Shown here: positions 1-11,939 of the stretch, one piece after another
Position numbering within the stretch: the stretch's first letter is position 1
How the letters are laid out: each line of letters starts with the position of its first letter
Assembly: GCA_029959085.1 (NCBI GenBank)
Contig: JARWIR010000003.1
Span: 34,778,005 to 34,842,004, forward strand
DNA from: Nemophila menziesii
Lineage: Eukaryota; Streptophyta; Magnoliopsida; Boraginales; Hydrophyllaceae
Length of the DNA stretch: 64,000 nucleotides
Direction of reading: 5' to 3'
The notes under the pieces: generated by a model
What the model saw: only the letters and a program-made list of their open reading frames with translations
Told to the model about the DNA's origin: nothing
Database searches by the model: none
Position numbers and translations under genes: made by a program

Positions 1-6
1 AATAAA

Positions 7-1590
7 ATGGTATTGGAGAAAGATCAAATGAGGGCCGAGAGAGCAGCAAAAAGAGCTGAAAATGCAAAAACTAGGGCCAATAATTCTAAGATAAGAGCGG
101 AGAATGCAACAAAAAGAGCCGAAGAGGCAGAAAAGAGGGCAGAGAAAACAGCAGAAAGAGCTAAAGATGCAAAACAGAGGGCTGAGAACGCTAGGAAAAG
201 AGCAGATGATGCGGAAAGGAAAGCTGAGCAGGCAACTCAAAAAGCTCAAGATCTAGAAAAGAGGGTTGAGGAAGCAACAAAAAGAGTCGAAGGTCAAAAG
301 AAGGCCGAGGAAGTAACAAAAAGATCTGAAGATCAAAAGAAGGCCGAGGAAGTAACAAAAAGATCTGAAGATCGAAAGAAAGTCGAGGATGCTGAAAACA
401 GGGCTAAGGAGTCAGAAAAAAGAGCTAAAGAAGATGAAAAGAAGGCTGAGGAGGCAACAAAAAGAGCCGAAGATCAAAAGAAGGCCGAGGAAGCAACAAA
501 AATATCTGAAGATCGAAAGAAAGTCGAGGATGCTGAAAACAGGGCTAAGGAGTCAGAAAAAAGAGCTAAAGAAGATGAAAAGAAGGCTGAGGAGGCAACA
601 AAAAGAGCCGAAGATCAAAAGAAGGCCGAGGAAGCAACAAAAATATCTGAAGATCGAAAGAAAGTCGAGGATGCCGCAAAAAGAACGAACGATGATGAAA
701 GCAGGGCTAAGGAGTCAGAAAAAAACGATGAAGAAGATGGAAAGAGGGCTATGGAGACAACAAAAAGAGCTGAAGATCAAATGAATGACAAGGAGGCAGA
801 AGAAAGAGTTGAAGATGCAGAATCACTTCCACATAAATATGAAGAGATTCTATTAGATGCAGATGAACCACTTGACGAATCCTCAAGAAAGAAAGTATAT
901 GATCAACTACATGCTGGAATTTACTTGTGGAGTAAGAGCGAGGCAAGTATTTATCTCTCTATATTGAAATTTTACTACCTATTTCACGTATTATTTTCCA
1001 TCCATCAAAATTAACAAGACCATTTTATGTTATACATCCAGAAGTATTGGGTTGACAGAAAGAACAGAAACTGTTTCATGATGTCTGCAAAAAATTTCTA
1101 CATCCAAGATGAAAGATTAAAATATATTCTTTGGTCGTTGGTGAATAAATCAGGGTAAGTACAATTGTAATTCAAGTTGTACTTACACTATCTAATCATG
1201 GGTTATTTTTGCAGTGGTGACGTGTCTTTTCCTACATATGAACCAAGCAACCCTACGTGGCTGTATATTGATAAAAGATTCAGAGCAGATTTATGTACTC
1301 CAGAAATTACTTACGAGGTTGTATTTCTTGTTATGTTGACACATAATGTAGTAGAGAATTGTAGGGCTTTAACATTTCGGTTATATGATGGCATACCAAA
1401 GCCACAAACCAATCTCATAAATTTAAAAGACAAAAAATTAGGAGAATGGATTGAGATCCTGGCCGGTGAGTTTGAGGCACCGCCTATGGGGACCAGAATG
1501 ACATATATTAGTTATGGTATAGCTGATTGCTATCCCCATAATAAACAAGGTTTTTTAATCAAAGGAGTTGTAATCCGGCCAAAAGCATGA
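7..1590 (+). CDS. PP2-like lectin-domain protein with N-terminal coil (gene A)
   Basis: Three exons fit: 7-942, 1042-1154 and 1215-1590, giving about 474 residues. Residues 1 to about 265 are heptads of the type KRAEDAE with Ala at two positions per turn, predicting a long charged alanine coil. Residues 270-312 (LPHKYEEIL, KKVYDQLHAGIYL) match the helical lead-in of PP2-A proteins. Exon 2 carries YWVDRK and NCFMMSAKNF, and exon 3 carries GEWIEILAGEF and IKGVVIRPK, all PP2 hallmarks. PP2 proteins are phloem or cytosolic carbohydrate-binding proteins, often linked to defence; a defence role here is inference. Intron 1 needs a GC donor (GAG|GCAAGT) to stay in frame. The start is the first ATG; its promoter lies outside the window. 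A and A' differ by repeat units in the coil. No signal peptide or membrane segment is visible. Confidence 0.82.
376..657 (+). repeat. Two tandem 141-bp coding repeats in gene A coil
   Basis: Units 376-516 and 517-657 are near-identical and each encodes 47 residues beginning KKVEDAEN and ending KISEDR. Gene A' has one such unit plus an extra 13-residue unit (KKAEETTKRVEDQ). Together these explain the 34-residue length difference between the coils. All changes are multiples of three, so the frame is kept. Confidence 0.88.
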
Positions 1591-3920
1591 GTTGCTTGCT
1601 TGCTTGCGTAAATGGTGTTACGACTCATGAGACTTGGTCCAACACAATATCGAAGATGTAATATTTTAAAGTTTTTTAAAGTACCTACATATATATAGAG
1701 TTTTCTTATTTGTAGTTTTACTCACTCCTATAATTCGATATAATTATTCTCCATCATTATTTTCTTCTTACTTTCATAACCGCTGCAGTATGTATTAGAA
1801 ATTGAACATAATTGTTTGGTTGTATTACTCGTAACAATTCTGTATTAATTTATACCAATGTTTCTTAAATTGGTTGTTCATATAATTTTACCACTAATAT
1901 TGAACAATGTGAAAAGGCACATAAATATAACACAGTTATTTTCCATGTTTGTTTTTATCTCTAAACCTGTTTTAATATTTTTTCTTTCTGACTGATGAAT
2001 TAAATGAAACAACAAAAGCATCTTTAGACACATGATGGTACTAAACGCATACTTCATTTAGTTTGTCTCGTAACAAAAAGTAAAGACTTGCCTCTAGGTA
2101 CTATCAACTTCATTTCTATGTTCAAGCTAGGTGACTCCAGGATAACATATCAGCCAAACTGAAACAGCTAGTTGAATTTGTTACATCGTACAAATACTCC
2201 TCTGTTGTGTATCGATAAACATCATTTAGTTTTATCAAATAGATCCAATAATACTCCTTGATATGAAATGATATGATATGGCTAATCAACGATTATTGAG
2301 TGTTCTTGTGAGATCAGCTGATGTTTTCTCAGGAGCAAGAATCTCTCCTACAAAAAGTAAGGCTGAATAAAGGAGTGCCCGAATTTCCAAGGGATGACCA
2401 TGAATACACATACGACGATTTAGCATACAAGAGCCACCAGTCACCAGCAAAAGTCAGCATCCGATACTTCTTCTGTTGCAACAGTGCACATTTTGAACCT
2501 GGCAAGCATAAGTCCTTGACTGGGACTACGACAATCTATAGTTTTTTCCTAGCTCTATTAATACAACAAAACATTCATTTAAATAGACAATACCTCGTAT
2601 TCTGATACATTTAATAACATTCAAAGAAATCTTTCTCTAATTTAAGAAAGTTACAAAGTAGAAGGTCAATAAGTGATTAGTGGAATGTGAAATGTAGGTT
2701 CTAAGAAATCTTAGTGGTTGATTAGTGGTTAACTTTAACAAAAATGAGGATAGAAAACTCATTCTTACAAGAGGTTCTTATTCTTCTTATAATCATCTTC
2801 TTTTGCTATCCGAGATTCTAGATCTCTTTGATTTTGGATATCTTGAAATTACAAAAATACGTTCTTAGGTTATTAGTTGAAACCTTCCATAACAAGCTCG
2901 AACAACTCTTGGATTGGCCAGAATAAAATCTCGCTTTGGTAAACCCATTCGTATCGATGGAGTTACTTTTAATAGTGAAGATATAGGCTATCTTCGTGTT
3001 TTTAGGAAAGCAATGAGTTTATTGAGATTGGATCATACTATAGTAAATATTTTAAATTGGGTTTGAGTATAAAAACTTACCGCCTTGTTATATTAAATGC
3101 AAGGTGTTCTAGCATGGGGAGAGAAATTGCGTCTATTATATGTGAGTGAAGTAAACGAGGTTAATCTTGAGTAGTAGTAATTCTATTCACCTCAATAGAG
3201 AAGGTACACACTTAATTTGTTATATGCCTTAGTCTTTCATGTAGAATCTTGATTTGTGCTTCATGATTCTTAAAAGTGGTCTTAGTCTGTCGCTTGAGCG
3301 CTTGAATTGTTTCATCCTGTTTTTCAAGAAATGTGTCAATAATTGTGCAGCTACTGGATCTCCCCACGCTCTTTGAACTACTTATAGGCATTCATTATTA
3401 TTCAACCAAAAATATTCAAATTTAAGTTGTCAGTATGATTATGTTGTAAAATTAGTGGTGAATGATCAGATCCTATAGCTAAAGAGATAAACACTTGATC
3501 CCTTGGATATTTATAAAGCCATATGATGCCAATGCTCAGTCCAGTTTAATATTTACAAATTCATCTCCTGATCTTCTATTTGTCCAAGTATAAAAACATA
3601 CGTAGGAATGAATTTGCATAAGACTAGTATTAAAAGTAAAATTCTTAAATTCAGTAAGATGTGATATATTAACCTGTATATTACTATATTTTTCATTGAT
3701 TAAGTACTTTGCTAAAATCTCCAATTATCATCCATGACTTGTTTACATTTTTACTCCACTCGATTATATTATTCAATATATTAACCCAACCATCAAAATT
3801 ATTAGGTGCATGTATACAAATCAAGAAGTACGAAAAAGTAGGTCCAGTCTTGACATTTTAGGGACCCAAAGCAAACTTTAAACATTAGGCCCCTCAAATT
3901 TCTTTATTTGTATTATAGAT
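1591..3920. other. 3' flank of gene A, no confident gene
   Basis: AT-rich sequence repeated at 23314-25660. A short open stretch at 2321-2605, with residues [14 protein letters not shown] and [14 protein letters not shown], is the same in both copies but I do not recognise it and it has no supporting structure. The 3' part of it (from about 2463) also recurs at 47882, to the right of the copia array. A few bases at 2133-2146 match the end of the invertase fragment found beside B' (37911), suggesting that fragment was once present here too. Confidence 0.5.
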
Positions 3921-4573
3921 GACTATTTTTTTGAGTAAGTGTCTCGTTTACCCCCTAAAGTATGGTGCATCAAACTGTTTGTCCCCTACTATATTTTTTG
4001 GTGCTTGATTCCCCTTAAGTATCATGTTCGTGACTAGTTAGCCCTTTTTGACGGAATCCGTTAACTTTCTCTGTTAACTCATCACGTGCAGGTCATGTGC
4101 TTTAATTAAAAAATCATTTTTCTAAATAAAACCCCTTTTTTAAAAAGAGTAGAATGGGTAGTTCAAAATGTTCTAAAGTATAAATACACAATTAAATAAC
4201 ATAAACTAAAAACAAATAAATCAAAAATCAATCCAACGATTTGGGAAGGTGGAAGAGTGCATCAGTGGAGAGTGTGTTCATCAGATTTCTTCAACCTTCA
4301 TCAACCGTATATTTTGTAACTTCTGGAGAGATTAAATGACGTCTATGTTGTTATGGACTCAGTTTTCTTAATCTATTGCCGTAAATGTTGGGGTTTTAAG
4401 GCGTGGAGTTGATTTATTGAACCCGTATATGTAGGGTCTTTGGATAGATTTTTTTTTGAAATAGCGCTTGAATGTCGAGATATTGTTATTAATGGAACTA
4501 AAATTTAGGGATATCGTTACCATATGCTTAATGGGTGTTTACACGTTATTTCTTAAATTGATGGCTACTTAAA

Positions 4574-7437
4574 TGGGTAACTAATCCGCTCGAAATTTCA
4601 TGTGTAAAAGAGAAATTCTCTTTGCGTATTCATTTTGGTAGCTTCTTCAATCACAATAAGAGCGATTACACAGAGGTAAAGCTCGAGAATATAACCGACT
4701 GTCACTATGACAGTTTTAGTGTACCCGTTCTTCGAAAAGAATGTAAGAAATTGGGGATTTAAGGTAAATTAGACTTCTACTATGTAAAATTGGGCGAAAA
4801 GCTTCCCAATGGTCTAATCTATTTAGATAGTGATGAGAAGGTTATGCAAATGTGTAGTATTACAGAAAAAACCAAACAGTTGATGTGTTTGTTGTTTCTG
4901 AACCAGAGAAGCGTGAAGGACATTTAGTGCAAACACTAGTGTTCATGCCTGTATTAATAAAATGGATTGAAGGATGGGTTCCACATAATCCAGATGAAGA
5001 AGAATCTCATAAATTAGTAGAAGGGCAAGATGAGAATAATTTAGAAGGTGAGAAAGCAGATGATGATAAGTCAGATGAAGAAGGACTTCAAAATGTAGTT
5101 GACTAAGGTCGGAAATTAGAAGAGAATGAAGGTGAGAAGGTTGATGCGAGTCTAGTAGAAGATGAAGGTCAGAAATTAGAAGAGAAAGAAGGTGAGAAGT
5201 GTGGTGAAGTTGATGCGAGACCATTACGAGAAGAAAGTCATAAGTTACATGAAAAATGTGTTCAAACTTATGAGAATCCAGTAGAAGAGGAAGGTAAGAA
5301 GGTGGGGGATAAAGAGAGTAAGAATTGTCTTCAAATGGACGAGGATCCAGTAGAAGAGAATGGTAAGAAAGTTGATGAGAAAGATAGTGGAAACTGTGTT
5401 CAAATGTGTGAGAATGTAGTTGAAGAGCAATGTAAGAAGGTTGATGATAAAGAAGGTCAGAAAGGTGAACAATGTGAGAAATTTGTGAAGAAGTGTCTGA
5501 AATCTGTGGATGCTCTATTGGATAGAGTACTGAGTGCTTTGAAGAGTGCTTAGGATAAAGGTTATGATGACCTTTTGAGGAGGTCAAATAGGAAATCACC
5601 AGTGCCTTTCAAGCTTGTGGATGAAGAATTAACTGATGACTCTAACAGTGACTTCAAGATCCCTGATGTGGAAGAGGAAGAGGCTGAGGTTGATGATAGT
5701 GATGGGGATGGAGTGAGTTATAATGAGTTACTTTCTGAGGTACTGAAGAAGAAGAAGAAGAAGAAGAAGAAGAAGAAGAAGAAGAAGAAGAAGAAGAAGA
5801 AGAAGAAGAAGAAGAAGAAGAAGAAGAAGAAGAAGAAGAAGAAGAAGAAGAAGAAGAAGAAGAAGAAATTAGCTAAACAAAAGACCAGGACTAGAGTTAA
5901 TAACAAAAATTCGAAAAAAATAGACAAGAAATTCAATGTATATGATGTTTATGATGATGAAGTAATGACTCATACATCGAAAAAGAAGCAATCTAACAAA
6001 TTTGTTAAAAAAGACCAGGTCAATATGTCTTGCTTAAAGACAAGGTGTAGGCAAAAAATGAAACAAACTAAAGAAGGTGGTATTGGTACTAGTGGTACCA
6101 AAGGAGAAAGTTACAAGAGAAGTGGTAGGCCTAATTGTAAAGAAATGAAAACTATGGTTGAAGATTCTAGAACAATTGATGAAAATTTTATGTATGACAA
6201 TGACATTGACTTGAGTGAGAGTGAAGATGACTAATATTACAACACATATATAGACAAGGAGTTGGAATGGGATGGAGTGCAAGATGAAGAACATGATGAT
6301 GATACTTCTGGAGTTAATAGTGATGAACATGTTAGTGAAACTGATTCAGATTAGTGTTTAAAAGATTCTGATCTATTAGATAAAACTAGTGATTCATCTG
6401 GTCCAGATGAGGAAGGTAAACCAAAATGCCCTAAGAAAAAAAGGTGAAGTACCCCAGGTTTAGGCCTTCAGTTGACTTGGTGACTCCAAGGTTTGTACTG
6501 GGTTTGACATTTTGCAAATGCTGCAGAGCTAAGAGAAGCAATTAGAGCTCATGCAATAAAAAAGGTGGTTAAAATAAAGTTTGTGAAGAATGATTGGTAT
6601 AGAATAAGGGCTGTTTGTGAAGGAGCACGTTGTGGTTAGTTTGTATATGGATCCTACAAAGAAAAGGTTGGTGGCTTAGTTGTAGTAATTGTAATCAACA
6701 TGAATGTGGTAAAAATATTAACCACAAACATGTGTCTGCCAAGTTCTTGGCAAGGTCATTTAAGGATATGGTAAGATTAAATCTGTACAGTAATATAAGT
6801 GATTTTCAGTACCGTGATTTTTCGGACAATGTTAGCACAAGAACATGCTACAGGGCATATAGTTTAGCAAAAGAAATGATAGAGGTCAAATACAAGGATA
6901 AATACAAAAAGATTTATGATTATTGTGATGAAATCAATAAAAGTAACCCTGGTAGTATTGTGGCAGTGGACACTAGTGTTGATGAATTGACTGGTATTGA
7001 AAGATTTCAAAAGCTTTATGTGTGACTTAAAGGTTGAAGAAGAGGGTTTTTAGAGGGTTGTAGGAAGTTTGTTAATATAGATGGATGTCACTTAAAGGGT
7101 CCACATCCAGGTGTGATTTTGATAGCTATAATAATAGATGGGAACAATTGTATCTACCCAATTGTATATTGCCTAGCTGAAAAAGAGGACAATAACTCTT
7201 GGAGATGGTTTTTGAACCTGCTGGTACAAGATCTTAGTATTTATAATCAACAAGAATGGACTTTCATATCTAATAGAGAAAAGGTTGGCACTTTCTTTGT
7301 TTAAATATTTACTTCCATTTGGTTTTTTTTCTATGGATATTATTTGACCTCTTGTATGTTTCTTTGTAGGGATTACTACAGGTAATCAGTGACATGCTAC
7401 CAGATATTGAACACCGTCACAGATGTATCCCTATTTG
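4574..7437 (+). pseudogene. MuDR-family transposase pseudogene, copy 1
   Basis: The product would be a DDE transposase acting on Mutator-type termini. Readable parts are the PB1-like domain, acidic linker, zinc-type MuDR DNA-binding region and the first third of the MULE catalytic core including the WRWFL block. The catalytic core is cut before its end. Stops lie near 4758, 5104, 5551, 6232 and 7023. Copy 2 shares many of these lesions, so the gene was dead before the segmental duplication, while the stop at 4758 is private to copy 1. Confidence 0.75.
5746..5868 (+). repeat. (AAG)n microsatellite encoding polylysine
   Basis: About 41 uninterrupted AAG triplets inside the dead transposase gene. 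The sister tract at 27493-27566 is much shorter and has an interruption. The minus-strand polyphenylalanine reading is an artefact of this repeat. Confidence 0.97.
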
Positions 7438-9281
7438 TGATATAATAATCTAGGTCGGAGACATCATTTTAGGTTTATTCAATTAATCAATTATAGATTT
7501 TTTTATTTGATAATTTCTTATTTCTTGTCTTAATTTGATGATTCATTATTTTTAGAGCATATTTGCTTTAATTTGTGTGTTAATGTGAAGCTCTAAAGAT
7601 ATATGGAAATTAATTAGATGTCAAATCAATTCTAAAGAGATAAGGAAAGAAGATATGGAAGGAATTAAGACATAAAAGGAAGTAGAGATAAAATAAGGAA
7701 AAGGAAAAGTTGTCAAGTAAATCTAAATTCTGCAGCTACGTCCATTAAAGTGAAGATAAATCAGTTGGGAATTTGGATGAACAATCAAAAGTATAAGTGT
7801 AGATATTTTCGCTGTGGTCGTTTCGATATAAAGTAGGCGAAAATTATACCCATAGTGAAGGAGATACGACCAGAACAAGACAACAACATTTATCCCATCT
7901 CCTATATTTTAGGAAACAAATTCGAATTGGAAAAGGAGTCCAATTACTTGCCTTCTACTTCAAGATTTCGACCTAGAGACTTCTTAACACCTATAAATAC
8001 ACCCTTTAATCATTGTAAACATGTCATTGCTCAGTTCTACGCCACATATTAGTCGTTGCTTGAATATTAATCCTTAGTATCAAGTTTATCATCCAAAAAG
8101 CAAGCTGGCCTGTAGAGGCAAACAAGAAGCAAGAAGTTTGAGAGTGACAAGCTCCTCTTCTACATCTCCCCTTCTCTATATTTTGGGTAATTAGCTATAG
8201 ATTTGTGGCTTCACCATATTTCTACGCTTTTATTCTGTAAGTTTTATTATTAATTTTTGGGTTATTATTTTATCTTAAATTCTATAATTCTATTTGTTAT
8301 TTTAATTGATTTGAGCTTGGCTTATATTGGTATTGTGTGATTTTACTTATTATTCCAGCCCTAAATTTGGCCAATCTTAGGAATATCCTTAGTAATTGAG
8401 TTAACACCCGGAAGGGGGATTCAATTATTGACAACACCACATAATTGTCTAGTGTGCGGTAGTGATTCTTACGGGCTTGCCTAACTAGATAGCCACAAAG
8501 GTTTGATTTAACCACCGCTCATTATGTAGGGTCCCCTTACCTAAGTCCCCTAGTAGTGGAGAGTTTGCTCATAAGTCCACCAATACGGGGGTTAGGAATA
8601 ATTTAGAATCCCGGTTAATATATACTGCTTAAGTCACTCTTAAGGTTAGAATAACAATTTAGAAAGATAGACTCATATTAGTAACCCTAATTTATCTGAC
8701 TAACATTCATATTTATTTATTTGTATTCTTATTTATTATTTCAGATTAGATAACTATTCATCTTATTATATTTTAATCTAAACATCTAAATTCATCTACG
8801 CTTATTGAAAACAAGTAGATCTAACATATTAAATCCCTGCGAACGAACTTTTCTTATCAACTAAATTTTCAAACGACCTGTAATACTTGCAATGAGTTTC
8901 CCATGGTAGTCAAGGGTGTGTGTCCTTTATTATTATCTTTATTTATCACACCTTTGCCCCCACCAAGTTTTTGGCGCCGCTGCCGGGGATTTATCTTTAA
9001 GTTAGTCTATTTGTGTTTATTTAGTGTAGAATTTTTTATTTGTTTTCAGTTTTACGCGTTTCTTTTTGTTTTTGTCTTTTCCAAATTCCTAGATGGCAAA
9101 TCAACGGTTAGAGCTAGGTCTTCCTGGCCCATTCCGAGTGCAACCCATTGGGATTCGCCCTCCAGTTATTCAAGTTGTTCGATTCAAGCCCGATCCCGAC
9201 ATTATTAATAACACGTTGACCCATGGTTCATGGTTAATTTTCCATTTAGATCATTTGTCCCAGACTAACAAACGATCTTAA
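7438..9281 (+). mobile_element. Truncated Ty3/gypsy element: LTR, primer site and start of gag (copy 1)
   Basis: A long LTR-like stretch (about 7430-8968) ends in a CACCAAGTTT context directly before TGGCGCCGCTGCCGGGGA (8972-8989). That site is complementary to the 3' end of plant tRNA-Asp and typical of the Tat/Athila gypsy branch. A leader follows and then a short gag start with ATG at 9093 (MANQRLELG). Similarity to an element stops by about 9280. No pol is present. The element interrupts the MuDR transposase and is present in both segmental copies, so it predates the duplication. The exact left LTR edge is uncertain. Confidence 0.72.
8972..8989 (+). promoter_or_regulatory. Retrotransposon primer-binding site, tRNA-Asp type
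   Basis: TGGCGCCGCTGCCGGGGA matches the usual gypsy Tat/Athila primer site with one changed base. It marks the LTR/interior boundary. Confidence 0.85.
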
Positions 9282-10306
9282 AAAATAGGGGAAGCATGCA
9301 AACACACGACATAATAGGGAAATTTAGTATCATTCATGCAGAAACTAACAATATACTGGGTTGTGTATATTGTGCTTAGGTCCACTAGATTTTTTCAAAT
9401 AAACAAAATACTCCCGGAATACAAAACACTACCCGTGAGGTCCACCATAAAGTGATTTCTATAATTAAGACAATTAATAATAGTATCTTCATCCTATGAG
9501 GGTAACATTGTTATAACAAAGCAAGCGACCTCCGGTTGACATTTGTCGAGCAGCGACTTTGCTGTGACAACTGTCAAGGGTGCCTGAGTACCTTGATAGT
9601 TCCATATACACAAGTCGTCATTTCCCTTTTACGGTCATAAGCTGGAAGTGGTCGCGTCCCTTACCCTTGTTCTTCTCATGTCCCATGCCCATCTTACCCT
9701 TAATATTTTGGTACCCTACTTAATCCTTTGGTACCCTTGTTCACCTCGTTTAGGATCATGGAAATAAGGTTTTTTTTTTTTTGAAAAAAAAAACATCAAT
9801 GTAGGAGTTAATAAGAATCAAAGTATATCCTCGAAGTACATGGATTGTTCCATTGAGTAATGATTTAATGTTTTCTCTCTGTCGCATACAATCATTGATT
9901 ATTTTGTTAGATGGAACTAAAAACATATATTTATTTATTTTATAAGCAATTTAATCTTCTAACTATTACTTTTTTTTCTAGAAAAAAAAACATTACTCTT
10001 TTTTCAAGTCAAAATTATTCAAATTTAATAGTTTTCTAATAAAAAAATTACTTTAAATCTTTCTTTTCAACTTAAATCTCTTTAAATTCATTTTTTCAAT
10101 TTGTTACATAAAAATATAACAAATTTACCAAATATACATAACTATCCGCATTGAGTTTCGTGATAAATGCATGAAGAAGATTATGAGATCATATGATATT
10201 ATTATAATCCAATTTTATATTTTTTTAAATTCTATTCTATCCTTGGATTCAGATTATTTTTAGTGATAATATGTTTTTTGAACATCATATGAGTAAAAAA
10301 TGTATT
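9282..10306. other. AT-rich spacer, possible degraded LINE fragment
   Basis: No intact gene. On the minus strand around 9520-9770 a short reading containing WNYQG recalls the start of plant LINE endonucleases (WNCQG), but it is too short and broken to call. Poly(T)/poly(A) runs occur at 9771-9793. The same sequence recurs at 31480-32496. Confidence 0.3.
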
Positions 10307-10311
10307 ATAAT

Positions 10312-11687
10312 TGTGATATCCCTAAAATTATTTTGGGAGTTAAATAATAAGACTATAACTTTTAAATGGTGAAATTATATATTTATAAAACTTTGGATGA
10401 TATCTTAGGAGTGTTTTTAGAATATTTAATTGATAAGGGCTTTTTGGTAATAAAACATCTATTAAAGTCTAGAGACTTCTAGGTGTTTATAAGATTTGTT
10501 TTAAGCTTTCTTTTTGGGGGAAAGTGGAGAAGGAAAGTTACGGGAGAGGAACCCACGAAGCAATCATAAGAAAAACAGAAAGAAAGGAAAATATTAAAGA
10601 GAGCAAGAAGAAGAAAAACAAAAAGAGGAAATGAAAAAGAGCGAGAGGAAGAAAAATATTAGGAAGTGGGGATTGAACTCAAGCAATTTTGATGCTTCTA
10701 AAATAGATGTAATATCATATATCCATTCAAGAGATCTTATAATCAGATAGAAGATGGATGTTTTGGAAAAAATTGAGGTAAGTTTGAGTTGTTCTCCTCT
10801 TTGATTTAATTAAATCTGCTTGTATAATGTTTGAGCTTCTACTACCTGCTTGTATAATGTTTGAGCTTCTACTATCCTATCGTACGTGAGCATTTTTCCC
10901 TTTTGATAGGTTTTACAATGAAAGTTCCGTGTATATAAAATTCACTATATCTTCTTTTTGCAATTATGTCTTTGATATTGTTTAATTCACAGAGTATTCT
11001 TTTAGAATGAATATGTTGTCTTTTATTCTAAAAATATTTCAATCATTCTTTAAGAATTTCTAATGTTATGATCTTTTCGACCTTTTTCTTACTATTAATC
11101 TATAATTCTATCCATATTTCTAGTTTAATTCCCAAATTGTGTAATATATACGTTAATGTATGTTTGAATAATTTCCAAAAGTTAGTAATGTAAGTTATGT
11201 ATTTGTATATATTATGTGAGAGGTGTGTGATGGCTTTGTAATCATTAGACCGGCGCTGCACGGGTTAAATGCAGTTTTTGACCGGCGATGCACGGGTTAA
11301 AAATGCAGTTTTTGACCGGCGCTGCACGGGTTAAAAATACAGTTTTTGACCGGCGCTGTGCGGGTTAAATGTAGTTTTTGATTGGCGCTGCACGGGTTAA
11401 ATACAGTTTTTTACAAAAACTAGATATGTTAAATTCAGTGTCTACGGTTATATAAGTTTTTGTTCGTGATTAATTTATATTAATAATATTTTGTTGTACT
11501 GTAATATTTTATTCTTTTGGATATATACTAAATTTATTATAAGGTTTATTTTTTTGATTTTTATTCGTTGTATGGATTTACTATATTCGAAAGGAAAGTT
11601 GGCCTTGCAGACTTAGCAGTTTTACTTGTAGGCTTGTGGCGGTCTCGTCTCGAGTTTTAACTTAAATATTATTTTTGGAAAGTGACA
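10312..11687 (+). mobile_element. Solo LTR of a gypsy-type element (copy 1)
   Basis: The stretch starts TGTGATATCC and ends GTGACA, and is flanked on both sides by ATAAT (10307-10311 and 11688-11692), a 5-bp target duplication. TGTGATATCC and GTGACA ends are typical of plant chromovirus LTRs. There is no interior, so it is the product of LTR-LTR recombination. It is 1376 bp. It contains a purine-rich stretch (10500-10660) and a minisatellite near its 3' end. The sister copy is 32502-33919 with the same duplication. Confidence 0.85.
11248..11412 (+). repeat. Minisatellite, about 5 units of 31-34 bp, in the solo LTR
   Basis: Each unit follows GACCGGCGCTGCACGGGTTA followed by AAATGCAGTTTTT with small changes. 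The sister array is 33500-33661. It is far more GC-rich than its surroundings. Confidence 0.92.
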
Positions 11688-11939
11688 ATAATCTTTATTA
11701 TCGGGGACATATTTAAAATGGATAGCCTGGGAGACTAAAGGATTTAAAATTTTGTTTTTTTCTTATAAATCTCAGGACCTCTTGATCTTTACGGAAGATC
11801 TAGCCACTATACTAACTATCAATCTTAAAAATAACTATCATTAAGTAGCATGAGAAAGATAGAGGTTTTTTTGTAGCATCTATCCATTAATAATGTTTTT
11901 TTCATACATCTAAGGCTTAAAAGTTGCGCTTAAAGAAAA

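Larger units (their letters stand above)
3930..7437 (+). mobile_element. Mutator-like (MuDR) transposon remnant, copy 1
   Basis: The left part (about 3930-4140) reads like a plant MULE terminal region with runs of pyrimidine-rich short motifs. A PB1-like N-terminal domain is seen at about 4574-4860 (IHFGSFFNHN type, here broken by a stop near 4758). An acidic linker follows at 4885-6234 with a polylysine tract, then a MuDR DNA-binding and transposase region at 6470-7440: CGKNINHKHVSAKFLARSF, TCYRAYSLAKEMIE, NPGSIVAVD, then PIVYCLAEKEDNNSWRWFL and DMLPDIEHRHRC. Several stops and frameshifts break it. It ends abruptly where a gypsy LTR begins. No clear terminal inverted repeat pair was found. 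Confidence 0.78.

Noticed and set aside
389..784. Overlapping plus-strand frames rich in Arg, Lys and Gln inside the coil exons
   Set aside because: Frame-shifted readings of the same repeat; also 13099-13611, 22252-22506, 35475-35987.
4943..5599. Minus-strand His/Leu/Ser-rich ORF
   Set aside because: Antisense of the acidic linker of the MuDR transposase; also 26681-27210.
5718..5936. Polyphenylalanine minus-strand ORF
   Set aside because: Reverse reading of the AAG microsatellite.
8297..8515. Minus-strand 72-codon ORF in the gypsy LTR
   Set aside because: It lies in non-coding LTR sequence and has no motif; same at 30492-30710.
11248..11412. Spaced repeats as a CRISPR-like array
   Set aside because: The units are contiguous with no unique spacers, in a plant LTR.
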